Notes: a model not told the origin generated them from the letters alone. A DNA stretch of 59,858 bases from Fibrobacter succinogenes (GCA_902768715.1 CACXMH010000005.1:1-59858), one strand, 5' to 3'; counted from the first letter of the stretch, positions 8,677 through 18,195 are shown. Numbers and translations: made by a program.

Positions 8677-9438
8677 ATGCGTCAGTATATCATCGCTGGT
8701 AACTGGAAAATGAACAAGACCGTGAGCGAATCTGTTGAACTCGCCAAGGCCATCGTGGAAGCCGTCAAGGACGTGAAGAAGACCGAAGTGGTCATCGGAC
8801 CCACCTACCTCGCCGCCGCCAAGGTCGCCGACGTGATCAAGGGATCCAACGTGAAGCTCGCCATCCAGGACATCCACTGGCAGGACCAGGGCGCATTCAC
8901 CGGTAAGGTTTCCGTGGACATGGTCAAGGAAATCGGCGCCGACTACATCATCATCGGCCACTCCGAACAGCGCCAGTACTTCCACGAAACTGACGAAACC
9001 GTGAACCTGAAGGTCAAGAAGACCCTCGCCGCCGGCATCAAGCCCATCATCTGCATCGGCGAAACTCTCGACGAACGCAACGGCGGCAAGCTGGAATCCG
9101 TTCTCAGCACCCAGGTCAAGGGCGCTTTCAAGGACGTTTCCGCCGAAGACGCAGCCAAGTGCGTGCTGGCCTACGAACCCGTTTGGGCAATCGGTACCGG
9201 CGTGGTCGCTACCGACGAACAGGCCCAGGACACCCAGGCTTTCGTCCGCTCCGTGGTCAAGGAAATCTACGGCGAAGCCGTTGCCGAAGGCATGCGCATC
9301 CAGTACGGTGGCTCCATGAAGCCGGGTAACGCCGCCGGCCTCTTGGCCCAGAAGGACATCGACGGTGGCCTCATCGGCGGTGCAGCCCTCAAGGCCGACA
9401 CCTTCAAGGGTATCATCGACGCTGCCGAAGCCCGCTAA
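8677..9438 (+). CDS. tpiA: Triosephosphate isomerase
   Basis: Cytosolic glycolytic enzyme interconverting dihydroxyacetone phosphate and glyceraldehyde 3-phosphate. All active-site blocks are visible: AGNWKMN (Asn9, Lys11), GHSEQR with the electrophile His95, AYEPVWAIGTG with the catalytic Glu167 and the start of flexible loop 6, and the phosphate-binding QYGGS. The length of 253 residues is typical. AAGGAG lies 7 bases before the ATG. The secG gene follows 45 bases later, a common bacterial pairing, and the two probably share a transcript. Confidence 0.98.
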   Translation: MRQYIIAGNWKMNKTVSESVELAKAIVEAVKDVKKTEVVIGPTYLAAAKVADVIKGSNVKLAIQDIHWQDQGAFTGKVSVDMVKEIGADYIIIGHSEQRQYFHETDETVNLKVKKTLAAGIKPIICIGETLDERNGGKLESVLSTQVKGAFKDVSAEDAAKCVLAYEPVWAIGTGVVATDEQAQDTQAFVRSVVKEIYGEAVAEGMRIQYGGSMKPGNAAGLLAQKDIDGGLIGGAALKADTFKGIIDAAEAR

Positions 9439-9483
9439 GGTGCCGCGGCAAAGCCACAAACATTTAACCTAAGGTAAAAGACT

Positions 9484-9897
9484 ATGACAACACTCTTTTG
9501 GATTGGTATCGTCCTCCACGTGTTCCTCTGCCTGTTCCTCATGCTGCTCGTGCTCGTGCAGAACGACAAGATGGGAGGCCTTGCAGGTCTTGGCGGAATG
9601 ACTTCTCAGTCTGCATTCTCCACTGCAGGTGCTGCCACCTTCATCCAGAAGCTCACCCGCGGCGTGGCCGTGCTGTTCTTTATCGTGGTGTTCGCCCTCG
9701 GCCTGATTACTGCCAAGCAGGACCAGGCGGTGGAAGAATCTTCGATGCAGAAGGCGACCCGCGAAAACGCCGCCCAGCAGGCTCCCACAATTCCGGCCCT
9801 GCCTGGTGACTTTGCAGCCCCTGCTGCCGAAGCTCCTGCTGCTCCTGCAGCCGATGTCGCTCCCGCCGCCCCGGCTGAAGCGCCTGCCGCAGAGTAA
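9484..9897 (+). CDS. secG: Preprotein translocase subunit SecG with Ala/Pro-rich tail
   Basis: Small membrane subunit of the SecYEG channel. Two transmembrane segments (about residues 5-24 and 58-77) flank the conserved cytoplasmic loop with QNDKMGGLAG and SAFST. The last 50 residues form a low-complexity Ala/Pro-rich tail (repeats of APAAEAPAAP type) that is not part of the core family; such tails occur in several phyla and have no known function. AAGGT precedes the start by 8 bases. The tpiA-secG order supports the call. Confidence 0.93.
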   Translation: MTTLFWIGIVLHVFLCLFLMLLVLVQNDKMGGLAGLGGMTSQSAFSTAGAATFIQKLTRGVAVLFFIVVFALGLITAKQDQAVEESSMQKATRENAAQQAPTIPALPGDFAAPAAEAPAAPAADVAPAAPAEAPAAE

Positions 9898-9940
9898 GTG
9901 TTAGCGGGAGCAATCCCGACAGTCCAACCGCTTATGGAAG

Positions 9941-9970
9941 TCCGCCCTGCTCTTGCAGGGTGGATTTTTT
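9941..9970 (+). terminator. Rho-independent terminator after secG
   Basis: TCCGCCCTGC and GCAGGGTGGA form a 10-bp stem (one G-T pair) with a TCTT loop, followed by six T. Confidence 0.85.
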
Positions 9971-9983
9971 GTGCCTTTGGCAC

Positions 9984-10067
9984 AGTGTGGAGTGTGAAGT
10001 GTAGAGTGAGGGATGAGAAATGTAGGACTCATTATTCATTACACACCACACATTTCACATTACACAT
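9984..10067. repeat. Heptad-periodic palindromic array (site 2)
   Basis: Exactly twelve 7-base units. The left six are G-rich (AGTGTGG, AGTGTGA, AGTGTAG and variants). The right six are their approximate complements (TACACAC, CACACAT, TTCACAT, TACACAT). The element is therefore both 7-periodic and palindromic. It lies between the secG terminator and the murD-like start and is the cleanest example of the class in this window. Confidence 0.85.
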
Positions 10068-10101
10068 CGTTTTCTACTTTTCCTTTCCAGAGGTATTTAA
10101 T

Positions 10102-11478
10102 ATGCAGAATACATTGGTCGCTCCCGTTGGCATTTTGGGTTTTGGCGTCGAAGGCCAGAGCACCTTTAACTACCTGGTCCGCACAGGCATCAAGGACATC
10201 GTGGTCATGGACAAGAACCCGGTGAACCTGCCTGCCGTGCCCGAGGACGTAAACGTCAAGACCTTCAGCGGAGAGGGCTACCTGGACGGACTCAAGGACT
10301 GCGTGACCGTGGTGCGCTCCGCAGGGGTTTACCCCATGAGCCAGGAGCTGTTCAAGTTCCAGATGAACGGCGGCCTCATGACCAGCCAGATCCAGCTGTT
10401 TTTAGAACAAACTAAATCCAGGAAGACGGTAGGCGTCACCGGGACCCTCGGCAAGGGCTCTACCGTGAGCATGATCAGCCACATCCTGACCAAGTGCGGT
10501 GTGAATAACGAGATTGGCGGAAACTTCGGCGTGCCCGCCCTGGACCTTCTGGAAAGGTCAACCGCCGACCGGGTGAGCATTCTGGAGCTGTCCAGTTTCC
10601 AGCTCATGACCCTGTCCGTTTCGCCGGACGTAGCCGTAGTGCTCCGGGTCTCTACCGAACACCTGGACTGGCACAAGACCGTAGAGGAATACCGCGACGC
10701 CAAGGCGAACCTGGTCCGCTGGCAAAAGCGGGACGGGGCCTGCGTGTACCTGAAGGACGCAGCCCCCACCGCCAAAATCGCTTCTGAAAGCCCGGCCAGA
10801 ACAAAGTACGCCGTCGCCCTGGCCGACGGCCCGAGCGCGGGCATAGGCGACGCCGTCATCGAAGGCGCCACCCTGACTATCGACGGCGAAAAACTGTTCC
10901 TCTCCGACTGCAAGGTGCGGGGAATCTACCAGCTAGAGAACATGGCGGCGGCGACGCTTGCCTGTAAGGCCCTGGGAATCCGGGTGGCGGACGCCTTCGA
11001 GGCCCTCAAGACCTACGAGACCCTCCCCTTCCGCATGGAATTCAAGGGCGAAAAAGGTGGCATCGAGTTCTTCAACGACAGCTACGCCACCCGCCCTGAC
11101 GCAACCATCGCCGCCACCGCCAGCATGGACCGCCCCTTCGCGCTGATCCTCGGCGGCTCCGAAAAGAACGCGGACTTTACCGAACTATCGAACATTCTTG
11201 TAAAAGAGCGCCCGAACCTAAGGCGCATCGCCCTCATCGGAGCCACCGCCGATCGCATGCTGGAATCCCTGTCGCAGGCCGGCCTCGAAACGGCTGGCGA
11301 AAACGGGAGCGGCATTCAGGCCGCCATTTTCCCCACCCTAGAAGAGGCCTTCCAGGACTGTCTTTCTATCGGCAAGGGCGGCATCGTCATCATGAGCCCC
11401 GCCTGCGCAAGCTTTGGGCTGTTCAAGAACTACAAGGAGCGGGGAAAGGCATTTGACAAGCTGGTAGAGGCCCTCTAA
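10102..11478 (+). CDS. murD: UDP-N-acetylmuramoylalanine--D-glutamate ligase (MurD-like)
   Basis: Cytosolic Mur ligase that would add D-glutamate to UDP-MurNAc-Ala using ATP. Visible: an N-terminal Rossmann segment (GILGFGVEGQST), the central-domain P-loop GVTGTLGKGST, GGNFGVPALDLL, the MurD hallmark LELSSFQLM, the C-terminal NDSYATRPDAT block, and LILGGSEKNADF. The P-loop departs from the usual GT/SNGKS(T) by Leu for Asn and an inserted Gly, and NDSKATN is changed, so it is divergent or specialised. The start at 10102 is set by AGAGGT upstream and by the domain boundary; the frame opens earlier through the repeat. It stands outside any cell-wall gene cluster here. The product is 458 residues. 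Confidence 0.8.
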   Translation: MQNTLVAPVGILGFGVEGQSTFNYLVRTGIKDIVVMDKNPVNLPAVPEDVNVKTFSGEGYLDGLKDCVTVVRSAGVYPMSQELFKFQMNGGLMTSQIQLFLEQTKSRKTVGVTGTLGKGSTVSMISHILTKCGVNNEIGGNFGVPALDLLERSTADRVSILELSSFQLMTLSVSPDVAVVLRVSTEHLDWHKTVEEYRDAKANLVRWQKRDGACVYLKDAAPTAKIASESPARTKYAVALADGPSAGIGDAVIEGATLTIDGEKLFLSDCKVRGIYQLENMAAATLACKALGIRVADAFEALKTYETLPFRMEFKGEKGGIEFFNDSYATRPDATIAATASMDRPFALILGGSEKNADFTELSNILVKERPNLRRIALIGATADRMLESLSQAGLETAGENGSGIQAAIFPTLEEAFQDCLSIGKGGIVIMSPACASFGLFKNYKERGKAFDKLVEAL

Positions 11479-11496
11479 CCCGATTTTTGGGGTTCA

Positions 11497-11530
11497 AAAT
11501 CAGGATTTTTTCGTAAAAAAGCCCTGATTT
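11497..11530 (+). terminator. Hairpin after the murD-like gene
   Basis: AAATCAGG and CCTGATTT enclose a further TTTTTT/AAAAAA pairing, giving a long stem shortly after the stop codon. No T-run follows the second arm, so it may be a processing hairpin rather than a true intrinsic terminator. Confidence 0.5.
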
Positions 11531-11535
11531 CCCCC

Positions 11536-11566
11536 TTTACAAGCGGGTCACTTTAATCTAAATTTG
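11536..11566 (+). promoter_or_regulatory. Candidate promoter of tRNA-Leu (TTTAC ... TAAATTTG)
   Basis: TTTACAAG at 11536-11543 and TAAATTTG at 11559-11566 have their first bases 23 apart. The -7 box fits the Bacteroidetes-type TAnnTTTG and places transcription start about 15 bases before the tRNA. A 7-bp inverted repeat (CGGGTCA at 11544-11550, TGACCCG at 11565-11571) brackets the spacer and could be an operator. Confidence 0.5.
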
Positions 11567-11587
11567 ACCCGTTCCGCTAAGGACCAC

Positions 11588-11671
11588 GCGGTCGTGGTGG
11601 AATTGGTAGACACGCTAGCTTGAGGTGCTAGTGGGAGCAATCTCATGACAGTTCAAGTCTGTCCGACCGCA
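11588..11671 (+). tRNA. tRNA-Leu (GAG)
   Basis: An 84-base class II tRNA. The 7-bp acceptor stem GCGGTCG pairs with CGACCGC, the D arm carries GTGGAATTGGTAGACAC, and the anticodon stem CTAGC/GCTAG holds the loop TTGAGGT with anticodon GAG. It has a long variable arm and a T loop GTTCAAGTC. The discriminator is A. CCA is not encoded, so it must be added post-transcriptionally. Confidence 0.95.
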
Positions 11672-11677
11672 GAAGAG

Positions 11678-12858
<1,181 letters not shown>

Positions 12859-12877
12859 CCACCAGCCAGGCCCAGTC

Positions 12878-13828
12878 TTGCTCAACTCCATCTACATCGA
12901 GATTACCGACGCCTGCAACCTGAACTGCAGCTTTTGCCCCTGCGGAAAAACGGCTCATTCGCCGTGTGACAGATCTGTCGCAAAAAGCGCACCAACAGGC
13001 TCTGACGCCCGCCGTTTCATGGATTCCGCCCTTTTCGAACGGTGTATCCAGCAGGCGGCCCTCCATGCCGAAAACGTCTATTTCCATATTTTGGGAGAGC
13101 CCACGCTCCACCCCGGATTCGTACATTACCTGAAGGCGCTAGAGTCCACGCCGCTGAAACTGAACCTGACCACCAACGGCTCCACAATCGCCCGGGTGGG
13201 CAAGCACCTGCTGCAAAGCGGGGCACTCCGGCAGGTGAACTTTTCCACCCACGCCTACGGCGAACTCGGGCCAGACCAGGCTCAGGCCTACCTTCAAGAC
13301 GTGCTGGACTTTTGCCAGATGGCCCTTGCAGAGCGCCCCGACCTGTACCTCAATCTAAGGCTCTGGAACGCGGGAGACTTTCCCGACGCAGACCGCCAGC
13401 GGGACTGGAACCGCCTGATGCTTGCCCAAGTCGCACAGACCTTCGGCCTCCACGGCAAAGACGTTCTAGACCCGGAACATTTCTGTAGCCGACACAAGAG
13501 CTTTCCCGTCCAAGGCAGGCTCTACCTGCACCAGGATTCCCGCTTTGAATGGCCCAGGTTAGACGAGAGACGAGAGGCGAGAGACGAGAGATGTGTACAG
13601 GGAACCTGCCACGGGTTAGAAACCCATGTAGGGATCCTCCACGACGGGCGGGTTGTGCCCTGCTGTCTGGATTACCAGGGGCAAATCACCCTGGGAAACA
13701 TCCAAGATCAGTCCCTGACCGAGATATTAAAAAGCCCCCTCGCCCAAAATCTGCGAGAAGGCTTTCAAAAGCACGAGTTGCGCCACCCGTTGTGTCAAAA
13801 CTGCTCTTTTTGCAGGCGTTTCAAGTGA
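12878..13828 (+). CDS. Radical SAM/SPASM-domain protein
   Basis: Predicted radical S-adenosylmethionine enzyme. The N-terminus has the CX3CX2C cluster motif (Cys13, Cys17, Cys20 in CNLNCSFC) and a HILGEPTLHP segment. The C-terminus has a SPASM-like auxiliary-cluster region (CVQGTC, VPCCLDYQG, GNI, CQNCSFC). Substrate unknown. It starts with TTG at 12878, directly before the conserved motif. Residues 228-239 (DERREARDER region) are encoded by a heptad-repeat tract of the kind found between genes elsewhere in the window, so this insertion between the core and the SPASM region is probably a recent in-frame repeat invasion. It may be co-transcribed with tgt. The product is 316 residues. Confidence 0.85.
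   Translation: MLNSIYIEITDACNLNCSFCPCGKTAHSPCDRSVAKSAPTGSDARRFMDSALFERCIQQAALHAENVYFHILGEPTLHPGFVHYLKALESTPLKLNLTTNGSTIARVGKHLLQSGALRQVNFSTHAYGELGPDQAQAYLQDVLDFCQMALAERPDLYLNLRLWNAGDFPDADRQRDWNRLMLAQVAQTFGLHGKDVLDPEHFCSRHKSFPVQGRLYLHQDSRFEWPRLDERREARDERCVQGTCHGLETHVGILHDGRVVPCCLDYQGQITLGNIQDQSLTEILKSPLAQNLREGFQKHELRHPLCQNCSFCRRFK
13559..13593 (+). repeat. Heptad array inside a coding sequence (site 3)
   Basis: Five 7-base units (TTAGACG, AGAGACG, AGAGGCG, AGAGACG, AGAGATG). The same unit occurs in the intergenic array at 20213-20247. Here it is read through in frame within the radical SAM gene as a highly charged stretch. Confidence 0.8.
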
Positions 13829-13835
13829 AAAGCGC

Positions 13836-13922
13836 CTAGAAAGTCACCAAAAAAAGCACCAGACCCGAGAAAACGGCAATGAAGTTCGCAAGAAATGTGT
13901 TTGTCGTCAGGTTCTTGAGCAT
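13836..13922 (-). CDS. Possible 28-residue membrane peptide
   Basis: An open frame below usual size limits: M-L-K-N-L-T-T-N-T-F, then a hydrophobic stretch of about 17 residues (FIAVFSGLVLFLVTF) up to the stop. One transmembrane helix with a short polar N-terminus is what a single-span small membrane protein looks like. It lies divergently from the histidine kinase gene and tail-to-tail with the radical SAM gene. No strong Shine-Dalgarno sequence is visible; a loose TATTCTTTC box lies about 15 bases upstream. It could be a chance frame. Confidence 0.4.
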   Translation of the reverse strand: MLKNLTTNTFLANFIAVFSGLVLFLVTF

Positions 13923-14005
13923 GACTCAATTCTAGAAAGAATATTCCTTTTTTCAATGTAACAGAAATCACATTGCGATTTTCATCACATTTGTCAAAAT
14001 GAAAT

Positions 14006-14013
14006 TATATTTA
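14006..14013 (+). promoter_or_regulatory. Candidate -7 box of the histidine kinase gene
   Basis: TATATTTA (TAnnTTTA) ends 8 bases before the ATG at 14022, with no Shine-Dalgarno site between. It suggests a leaderless or very short leader. Confidence 0.35.
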
Positions 14014-14021
14014 CAATAGTT

Positions 14022-16394
14022 ATGAACGAGACCCTGTTTATCCATTCGCCCATTACCTTGGTGCTCTCCCTGGTCGCAATTATCCTTGCCGCCTCGTATT
14101 CCACCATGATGGGGCAAAAAATCAAAGTTTCGTCACTTCCCTTTGCCGTCCGCTACCTGGTAATCACCATCATCGCCTGGAATCTACTTGCCTTTGTAGG
14201 CACGCTGTTCTTTAGCGGTAGCCATCCGGGACTCGGCGGACAAATCGTATTTGGGCTACAGGCCATGATCTGGATACAGGCGGGCAATACCATCTACAAG
14301 GTGGCCCTATTGAACCTCCATTCAAAATCCAATCTTCTCTGGAACATTTTCAATATTTTCGGCGTCGTTTTGGTGGCCATTTCAACAGCAATTCTATGCC
14401 TGCACCCGGCCTTCATTACCGAATTGTCGCTGTTCGGGCACCACATCTTCGCCCACCGTCCGAATTTCGTGCTGTTCAGCATCTTCTTTTTCATCTTCGT
14501 TTTCCCAGAACTGCTCCGCAGCATCTTTGTGTTGCTGCGGAATGCCCTGCGCACCAGCGACCAGGCCCAAAGCCAAATCAGCATCTACATGACAGGCGCC
14601 CTCGCCTTCTTCGTCATCATCCCTTTACTCTTCGACTTTTTTATTCCCATCATCCAGCGCGGACAGACTAGCCACTTTATGCTGTGGTACCAGTTCTCGT
14701 ACCTATTCCTGACCATTATCTGCGGGCAGTACTATACCTCCATATCTTTCAGGAACAAGAGCGCTTCCTGGTTCTTGGACAAGTTGCGGAAAGACGTGGG
14801 CGACTGCTATTTCTCCTTTGACAACGAAGGGTACATCATCACGGCAAACCCTGCGGCTGAAACCCTTTTCCGCATGACCGAAACCGACATGCAAAAGAAG
14901 AAAATCCAAGATCTGCTTCCCGGACTGGATATCAAGCGCGAAGGTTCCAAGAGCAATATCAATGTCAAGATTTTGAACGAGCAGCACTCCTTCAACATGA
15001 GCATCTACCGCATCCAAAAATCCTTGACCACGTTCAGCAACGTGCTTTTGCTTAGTGACCAGAGCAATTCCCTGCTATACAAGCAACGCATCGAATCCCT
15101 GAACGCCCAGTTTGCCGAATACAAGCAGGACCTGTTGCGTTACCAGGACCGTCTGGACAGTTCCCAGAAAAAATCCAATGAAAACGAATCGTTCCTCAAC
15201 ACCCTCATCAACGCACTGCCTTTCCAGTTCTGGGCCAAGAACGAGCACGGCGTCTATATGGCGCAAAACCAGCGGGACTTGCAAAAGCGGGGCAACCTGT
15301 TCCATACCACAGACGACGCCGAAAGCATTTCAAGCTACGAACTGGAAGCCCGAGAAAAGGGCAACCCCAACAGCCACACTAGCTATGAACTTCTGGACGG
15401 CGGAGAAATTTCCGAAGACGAAGCCAATGTGCAAATCAACGCCGGGAAATTCGTGTCCATATTCGAGAACATGTTTATCCCCATCCTCACCAAGCATTCG
15501 CCCTACAAGGTCATCGGCATCAAGATCGACATGACCGACCAGAAGCGCGTAGAAAGGGAAAGGAACATTCTCCAGGAACAAAAGAACATCCATTCCAGGC
15601 TCGAAGAACTGGGCACTCTTTGCGGAGCATTCGCCCACGACTACAACAACATCCTGGGGTCCCAAATCGGATTCTGTCAGCTGGCATCGGAAATGCTTGG
15701 CGCCATCCAGTCCGAAGAAATGGACGAGGGCATCAAGAAAAAGGTACTCACCGCCGAAAACTTCGTGGCAGAAGCCACCAAGGCCGCCCAGCGGGGTAAA
15801 GTCTCGCTAGAAGAACTGCTGAACACCATCCGCGGCCAGGCCAAGAGCTCCGGCGACATCATCGTATTCGCCCCTTACATGATAATCGACGACGTGAAGA
15901 AAAAGCTTTCCCTCACCCTTCCGCCGAACATTTCCATCAGTTCCAGCAAGATGGACAAGTCCATCCGCATTTCGGGAATCCCCGCCGCCCTGGACCGCAT
16001 TATCAGCAACCTTTCCAACAACGCCCTCTTCGCCATGAAGGAGATGGGCGGCACCCTGACCTTCGGGCTAGAAAAAGAAACCTTGGCACAGCAGCTGATT
16101 ACGCCCTACGCCCCGCCTATCCCACCCGGAAATTACGCCAAGTTCACCATAGCGGACACCGGTACCGGCATGGATTCCAACACGCTGGAACGAATTTTCT
16201 CGCCCTTCTTTACCACCAAGGCTCCCGGCGAGGGACTGGGCCTGGGTCTTTCTTCGGCGCTTCGCCTGCTAAAAGAGGGAAATGCCTATCTGACCGTGCA
16301 GACAAGGCTTGGCGAAGGAACTATTTTTAATCTATATTGGTCACTGTATAACGAATCTCAGGGGGAACAAAATGTCCACAATTCTGATTATTGA
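14022..16394 (+). CDS. Membrane histidine kinase (7TM-like sensor, PAS, HisKA/HATPase)
   Basis: Sensor kinase of a phosphorelay. The first 240 residues contain about seven hydrophobic helices (7TM-type input). A PAS-like domain follows (DCYFSFDNEGYIITANPAAETLF), then a coiled coil near 355-395, a second PAS-like region, and a PAC-like linker ending KIDMTDQKR. The phosphoacceptor His539 lies in HDYNNILG. The ATPase has an N box (NNALFAM), a G1 box DTGTGMD and a G2 box GEGLGLGLSSA, so it looks active. It ends 23 bases inside the next gene, a lone receiver, and an NtrC-type activator follows; the three probably form one pathway. The ligand is unknown. The product is 790 residues. Confidence 0.9.
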   Translation: MNETLFIHSPITLVLSLVAIILAASYSTMMGQKIKVSSLPFAVRYLVITIIAWNLLAFVGTLFFSGSHPGLGGQIVFGLQAMIWIQAGNTIYKVALLNLHSKSNLLWNIFNIFGVVLVAISTAILCLHPAFITELSLFGHHIFAHRPNFVLFSIFFFIFVFPELLRSIFVLLRNALRTSDQAQSQISIYMTGALAFFVIIPLLFDFFIPIIQRGQTSHFMLWYQFSYLFLTIICGQYYTSISFRNKSASWFLDKLRKDVGDCYFSFDNEGYIITANPAAETLFRMTETDMQKKKIQDLLPGLDIKREGSKSNINVKILNEQHSFNMSIYRIQKSLTTFSNVLLLSDQSNSLLYKQRIESLNAQFAEYKQDLLRYQDRLDSSQKKSNENESFLNTLINALPFQFWAKNEHGVYMAQNQRDLQKRGNLFHTTDDAESISSYELEAREKGNPNSHTSYELLDGGEISEDEANVQINAGKFVSIFENMFIPILTKHSPYKVIGIKIDMTDQKRVERERNILQEQKNIHSRLEELGTLCGAFAHDYNNILGSQIGFCQLASEMLGAIQSEEMDEGIKKKVLTAENFVAEATKAAQRGKVSLEELLNTIRGQAKSSGDIIVFAPYMIIDDVKKKLSLTLPPNISISSSKMDKSIRISGIPAALDRIISNLSNNALFAMKEMGGTLTFGLEKETLAQQLITPYAPPIPPGNYAKFTIADTGTGMDSNTLERIFSPFFTTKAPGEGLGLGLSSALRLLKEGNAYLTVQTRLGEGTIFNLYWSLYNESQGEQNVHNSDY

Positions 16395-16746
16395 TGACGA
16401 CACCCAGTTCAATCTGATGCTCAAGTCCGCATTGGAAATCAAGGGTTACGAAGTGGAAACCGCCGCCAACGGAAAAGAAGGCAAGGCGCTCTACCAGAAC
16501 AAGAAATACGATGTCATCATTACCGACATCATCATGCCCGACGTAGATGGCTACGAAGTCATTCTAGACCTCCGCCGCATGGGCATGAGCGACCGAACCA
16601 TCGCCGTGAGCGGTGGCGGACGCACTGCCGCCGATGACTACCTGGTGACCGCCCAGCATTTCGACGTTGCCGCCACTTTCAACAAGCCCATAGACCTGCA
16701 GGCACTCCGCGACAAGGTGGACGAAATCATCAAGAGCCACAGCTAA
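16372..16746 (+). CDS. Stand-alone response-regulator receiver domain
   Basis: A 124-residue CheY-like receiver. The acidic pair Asp-Asp (LIIDDD), phosphoacceptor Asp52 (DVIITDIIMPDVDGYE), the Ser position (AVSGGG) and the conserved Lys (FNKP) are all present, so phosphorylation is expected. The start at 16372 follows GGGGG and gives the canonical MSTILIIDDD beginning; the open frame extends further upstream inside the kinase gene. It has no output domain, so it probably passes the phosphoryl group on or modulates the kinase encoded by the overlapping upstream gene. Confidence 0.92.
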   Translation: MSTILIIDDDTQFNLMLKSALEIKGYEVETAANGKEGKALYQNKKYDVIITDIIMPDVDGYEVILDLRRMGMSDRTIAVSGGGRTAADDYLVTAQHFDVAATFNKPIDLQALRDKVDEIIKSHS

Positions 16747-16749
16747 TCC

Positions 16750-18195
16750 ATGAATATACTGATCGCCGATTTAGACGATTCCTTTATCAGCGACATCCGG
16801 CGTTCCTGGTCCTTAAAGGACACGGAACTTATCCTCTGCAGCGACAGGGAATCTCTAATGCCTCTCATCAAGAAGGACTCTATAGACCTTGCGTTTATAG
16901 AGGTTCCCCTTTTGACCCATTCCAACATGGACATGGTCAGCTTCTTGAAGGAGAAGAACCCCGGCATCGAGATCTTTGTGCTCTGCGACAGCAAGAACTG
17001 GCCGGGCGCCACCAGCGCCATAGCGAGAGGTGCCAACAGTTTCTTGATGAAACCCGCTACCGTGGAGCAGCTGGAGGACATCGCCAAGAAAATCCAGGCG
17101 CAACAGCAGAACAACTCCACCCACCAGCTCATGGAATCCCAGGTTTTGGACAGCCTCCTGGGAGACACCCCCGAGATGCGGAAAATCCTCAAGACGGTTT
17201 ACAAGATTGCCCCCACCACGAGTACCGTCTTGATTACCGGCGAATCCGGGTCTGGCAAGGAGTTTTTGGCCAACGTCATCCACCGCTACAGCAAGCGGGC
17301 AAGTTCCCCCTTCGTGGCGGTAAACTGCGGCGCCATTCCCGAAAACCTGATCGAGAGCGAACTCTTCGGAAGCAAGAAGGGATCCTACACGGGTTCTACC
17401 GCCGACAAGAAAGGTCTTTTTGAATCCGCCAACGGCGGCACGCTGTTCCTGGACGAAGTGGGCGAACTCTCCCCCGCCACCCAGGTCAAGCTTTTGCGCT
17501 TTTTACAGAGCCACGAAATTCGCCGCGTCGGCGAAACCGAGGCCCGCTACCTGGACGTGCGCATCGTGGCGGCCACCAACCGCGACCTTCAGCAGGCCAT
17601 GGAACAGGGCAACTTCCGCGAAGACCTGTACTACAGGCTTAACACCTTCCACCTGCACCTGCCGCCCCTCAGGGAACGGCGCGTGGTCATACCGACGCTG
17701 GTACGTTACTTTGTCTTGAAGAACCAGGAAGCTACCGGCAAAGAGATTAAAGAATTGGAGCCGGCGGCGCAGTACGCCCTTTCCAAGTACGCCTACCCCG
17801 GAAACATCCGCGAGCTGGAAAATATCGTGGAACACGCCATTGTGCTTTCCGAAGACGGTGTGATCAGGCTCGAAGACTTGCCCGAAAGCGTGCAAGAAGA
17901 AGCTCGCGAAAAGACGCTGGCCATCGCCCACCAGAAAAGCGAATCGAAGGAAGTGGCAGCCATCCCGTTGCAACCTTCGAACACCGCTCCCAAGCAAGAC
18001 GCAGGTCGCAACAAGGGCGAAAGCGACGAAGACGAAAGCGAAATCATTTCCCTAGAAGAAATGGAGCGCAGGCATATATTGCACGCCCTGAGCGTCTGCA
18101 AGAACAACAAGACCGAAGTCTGCAAGCGGTTGGGCATCAGTCGCGCCACCCTGTGGCGCAAGCTCAAAGAACTGCAAATCGCAGTAGAAGACTAA
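16750..18195 (+). CDS. NtrC-family sigma-54 activator with a degenerate receiver
   Basis: Transcription activator with three parts: receiver (1-120), AAA+ sigma-54 interaction domain (about 138-365), and a Fis-type HTH at the C-terminus (CKRLGISRATLWRKL). The AAA part has Walker A GESGSGKE (from 164), Walker B GGTLFLDEVGEL, and arginine-finger residues near DLYYRLN. Two departures stand out: the phosphoacceptor position is Glu51 (AFIEVPL), not Asp, and the sigma-54 contact loop GAFTGA is GSYTGS (211-216). It therefore cannot be phosphorylated in the usual way and may be constitutively on or controlled by protein contact. It starts 3 bases after the lone receiver gene. The product is 481 residues. 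Confidence 0.9.
   Translation: MNILIADLDDSFISDIRRSWSLKDTELILCSDRESLMPLIKKDSIDLAFIEVPLLTHSNMDMVSFLKEKNPGIEIFVLCDSKNWPGATSAIARGANSFLMKPATVEQLEDIAKKIQAQQQNNSTHQLMESQVLDSLLGDTPEMRKILKTVYKIAPTTSTVLITGESGSGKEFLANVIHRYSKRASSPFVAVNCGAIPENLIESELFGSKKGSYTGSTADKKGLFESANGGTLFLDEVGELSPATQVKLLRFLQSHEIRRVGETEARYLDVRIVAATNRDLQQAMEQGNFREDLYYRLNTFHLHLPPLRERRVVIPTLVRYFVLKNQEATGKEIKELEPAAQYALSKYAYPGNIRELENIVEHAIVLSEDGVIRLEDLPESVQEEAREKTLAIAHQKSESKEVAAIPLQPSNTAPKQDAGRNKGESDEDESEIISLEEMERRHILHALSVCKNNKTEVCKRLGISRATLWRKLKELQIAVED

Noticed and set aside
9898-10101. Extension of the murD-like frame upstream of 10102
   Set aside because: It would translate a terminator and the heptad array; AGAGGT and the domain boundary fix the start at 10102.
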